15,927 bases of DNA, taken from NCBI GenBank assembly GCA_009927705.1, contig RFMK01000154.1:1-15927 (forward strand). Direction: 5' to 3'. The stretch is from Actinomycetota bacterium. Its GTDB lineage: Bacteria > Actinomycetota > Actinomycetes > Nanopelagicales > Nanopelagicaceae. The stretch's first letter is position 1. Each line of letters begins with the position of its first letter. Below, piece by piece: positions 14,741 through 15,927 of this stretch. The notes under the pieces were generated by a model. The model ran no database searches and was not told the origin of the DNA. It saw nothing but the letters and a program-made list of their open reading frames with translations. The position numbers and the translations under genes were made by a program.

Positions 14741-14946
14741 TGAGCGAAAACTTGCCCAAAGGTCCAAGTGAAGACAACGCTTTCTGGACCATCTTTGGGT
14801 ACATGCTCTCGGGGCTCTTGATCTGGGGCGGCATAGGTTGGGGCTTGGATAACTGGCTGGGGACTGGCTATTTCCTTCTTGGCGGACTCCTTCTTGGTAT
14901 GGGTTCGGCCCTCTATTTGATCTGGCTCCGGTTCGGCCGCAAGTAA
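14740..14946 (+). CDS. AtpZ/AtpI-family two-helix membrane protein
   Basis: The 68-residue protein has a short polar N-terminus and two hydrophobic helices: FWTIFGYMLSGLLIWGGIG (about 15-33) and YFLLGGLLLGMGSALYLIW (about 44-62), with GWGLDNWLG in the turn and a basic end (RFGRK). Two glycine-rich helices joined by a G-x-x-L/I-D turn are the hallmark of the AtpZ/AtpI family, encoded just before F-type ATP synthase genes and implicated in c-ring assembly or Mg2+ transport. The start is certain: a full AAGGAGG (14726-14732) lies 7 bases upstream, and ATG overlaps the previous stop (TAATG). It is followed by a 140-base gap before atpB. Confidence 0.85.
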   Translation: MSENLPKGPSEDNAFWTIFGYMLSGLLIWGGIGWGLDNWLGTGYFLLGGLLLGMGSALYLIWLRFGRK

Positions 14947-15086
14947 CTGACCTAACGTAGATTCCCCTTTTTCGATTTCTCATGGATACGCCCTAACCCA
15001 TAGGGTTACGCCGTCTTTCCCCGCTCGATACGTTCGTCAGACTTCGCAAAGCTAGGCGCTCTCGAAGTCGATCTCAAGGAGTTGTG
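14947..15086 (+). promoter_or_regulatory. Leader between the AtpZ-like gene and atpB
   Basis: No gene is visible in these 140 bases. It contains a T-rich stretch (about 14965-14979) and a tight inverted repeat, TAACCC (14994-14999) and GGGTTA (15003-15008) around ATA, flanked by direct repeats ACGCC (14988-14992 and 15008-15012). An overlapping alternative stem CCCTA/TAGGG (14991-14995 with 15001-15005) is also possible. A TAnnnT hexamer, TACGTT (15029-15034), could be a -10 element, but no good -35 matches it. AAGGAG (15076-15081) is the atpB ribosome site. Confidence 0.3.
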
Positions 15087-15884
15087 GTGTTCGTTAGTAA
15101 CGCAACGAAGCTGTTTGAGGCGAAGGATGAAGGATTCAATCCTCCCGACGCTGGAGACTTCAACCTCCCTCCATTTATTGACGGTAATGAATTCGCGACA
15201 AAACCCATTCTTCTCGTTTTTCTCTCGGTAGTTCTTATCTCCGTTTTCTTCATTCTCTCCTCGCGTAAAGCTGCGATCGTTCCATCAAAACTTCAGTTTG
15301 CTGGGGAATCGGTATACGCATTCGTTCGAAACGACCTTGGTCGAGAAGTTATCGGACACGAGTTCATGCGCTTCGTGCCATATCTATTTACCCTCTTCAC
15401 ATTCATCTTGGTCAACAACATCTTCGGCATCGTTCCACTCATTCAGTTCCCGACGATGTCTCGAATCTCATTTCCATATGTGTTGGCAGCGTTCACATTT
15501 TTCATCTTCCATTACGTCGGAATTCGTAAACAAGGTTTGGTGAAGTACCTCAAGGAGATCATGTTCCTTCCAGGTATCCCAAAACCTGCGTACATCTTGA
15601 TTACACCTTTGGAATTGGCAACATATTTCATCGTTCGTCCGATGACATTAAGTCTTCGTCTCTTTGCAAATATGTTTGCTGGTCACTTGCTCTTGTTGGT
15701 GTTCATCCTTGGTGGCGAACATCTTCTTCAGGGCGTTATTGGCCTCAAACTCGTGAGCCCGTTCTCTTTCGTGATTGGTATCGCTCTCACATTCTTTGAG
15801 TTTATGGTGCAGTGCCTCCAGGCCTACATCTTCACTCTCTTGACGGCGCTATACATCGCAGGAGCGCTCGCAGACGAGCACTAG
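15087..15884 (+). CDS. atpB: F1Fo ATP synthase subunit a
   Basis: Membrane subunit that forms the two proton half-channels against the c-ring. The 265-residue protein has a polar N-terminus followed by five or six membrane helices. The essential arginine is R191 in TLSLRLFANMFAGHLLLL (E. coli R210). The following His, and the Glu in LTFFEFMVQCLQAYIFTLLTALYIAG, are the common reciprocal swap of E. coli E219 and H245. The C-terminus ADEH is typical. GTG at 15087 is preferred because AAGGAG (15076-15081) is then 5 bases away; the GTG just before it (15084) would leave only 2. It is the first structural gene of the operon, so atpE and the rest should follow beyond the window. Confidence 0.96.
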   Translation: MFVSNATKLFEAKDEGFNPPDAGDFNLPPFIDGNEFATKPILLVFLSVVLISVFFILSSRKAAIVPSKLQFAGESVYAFVRNDLGREVIGHEFMRFVPYLFTLFTFILVNNIFGIVPLIQFPTMSRISFPYVLAAFTFFIFHYVGIRKQGLVKYLKEIMFLPGIPKPAYILITPLELATYFIVRPMTLSLRLFANMFAGHLLLLVFILGGEHLLQGVIGLKLVSPFSFVIGIALTFFEFMVQCLQAYIFTLLTALYIAGALADEH

Positions 15885-15895
15885 CAAGGTTTACT

Positions 15896-15918
15896 CACGA
15901 TAACGCTCGGTTATCGTG
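15896..15918 (+). repeat. Perfect 9-bp hairpin after atpB
   Basis: CACGATAAC (15896-15904) and GTTATCGTG (15910-15918) are perfect arms around GCTCG. It lies 11 bases after the atpB stop, inside what should be the atpB-atpE gap. No T tract follows on the plus strand in the 9 bases left, so it is not a classic terminator. It could be an RNA stabiliser or processing site that helps set the higher output of the c subunit gene. That role is inference. Confidence 0.6.
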
Positions 15919-15927
15919 TAGCTAAAA

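Noticed and set aside
15666..15807. Subunit a has His and Glu where E. coli has Glu219 and His245.
   Set aside because: This reciprocal swap is common in ATP synthases and keeps the same pair of residues, so it is not novel.

Overview
This window looks like core chromosome of a small-genome, moderate-GC actinobacterium. I see 16 protein genes, no tRNA or rRNA, no mobile element and no CRISPR. The order argS-lysA-hom-thrC-thrB-rho-rpmE-prfA-prmC-(TsaC/Sua5-like)-glyA-wecA-(atpI-like)-(AtpZ-like)-atpB is the classic actinobacterial order, seen in Mycobacterium and, with glyA at this position, in Streptomyces. Base composition near half GC, very tight gene packing and a xylose-type sugar-binding lipoprotein next door fit the freshwater acI group (Nanopelagicales, e.g. 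'Ca. Planktophila'). That placement is inference, not proof.

Layout. (1) 1-411, minus strand: the N-terminal part of a sugar ABC transporter substrate-binding lipoprotein that runs off the left edge. (2) 412-642: a divergent intergenic region with an inverted repeat and candidate promoters. (3) 643-7033, plus strand: argS, lysA, hom, thrC and thrB, separated by 0-2 bases or overlapping. Apart from argS these make lysine (last step) and threonine (from aspartate semialdehyde onward). (4) 7214-8851: rho with its own leader and a long charged low-complexity insert. (5) 8852-9260: a structured leader, rpmE (L31) and a strong intrinsic terminator. (6) 9304-11939: prfA, prmC and a TsaC/Sua5-like gene; PrmC methylates the release factor encoded by prfA. 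(7) 11950-14303: glyA and wecA. (8) 14303-15884: two small membrane proteins and atpB, the start of the F1Fo ATP synthase operon, which continues past the right edge behind a perfect 9-bp hairpin.

Two genes need attention. The TsaC/Sua5-like gene and glyA each carry an apparent single-base deletion, about 680 bases apart. In both cases the missing C-terminal part is readable in the next frame, so a local sequence or assembly error is the simplest explanation. Independently of the frameshift, the TsaC/Sua5-like protein has lost most of the residues that bind threonine and ATP in the family, although the rest of the fold aligns well. I consider this the most interesting protein-level observation. 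The most interesting RNA-level observation is the long-range stem that encloses the rpmE leader. I did not find a novel multi-gene system; the region is mainly housekeeping.
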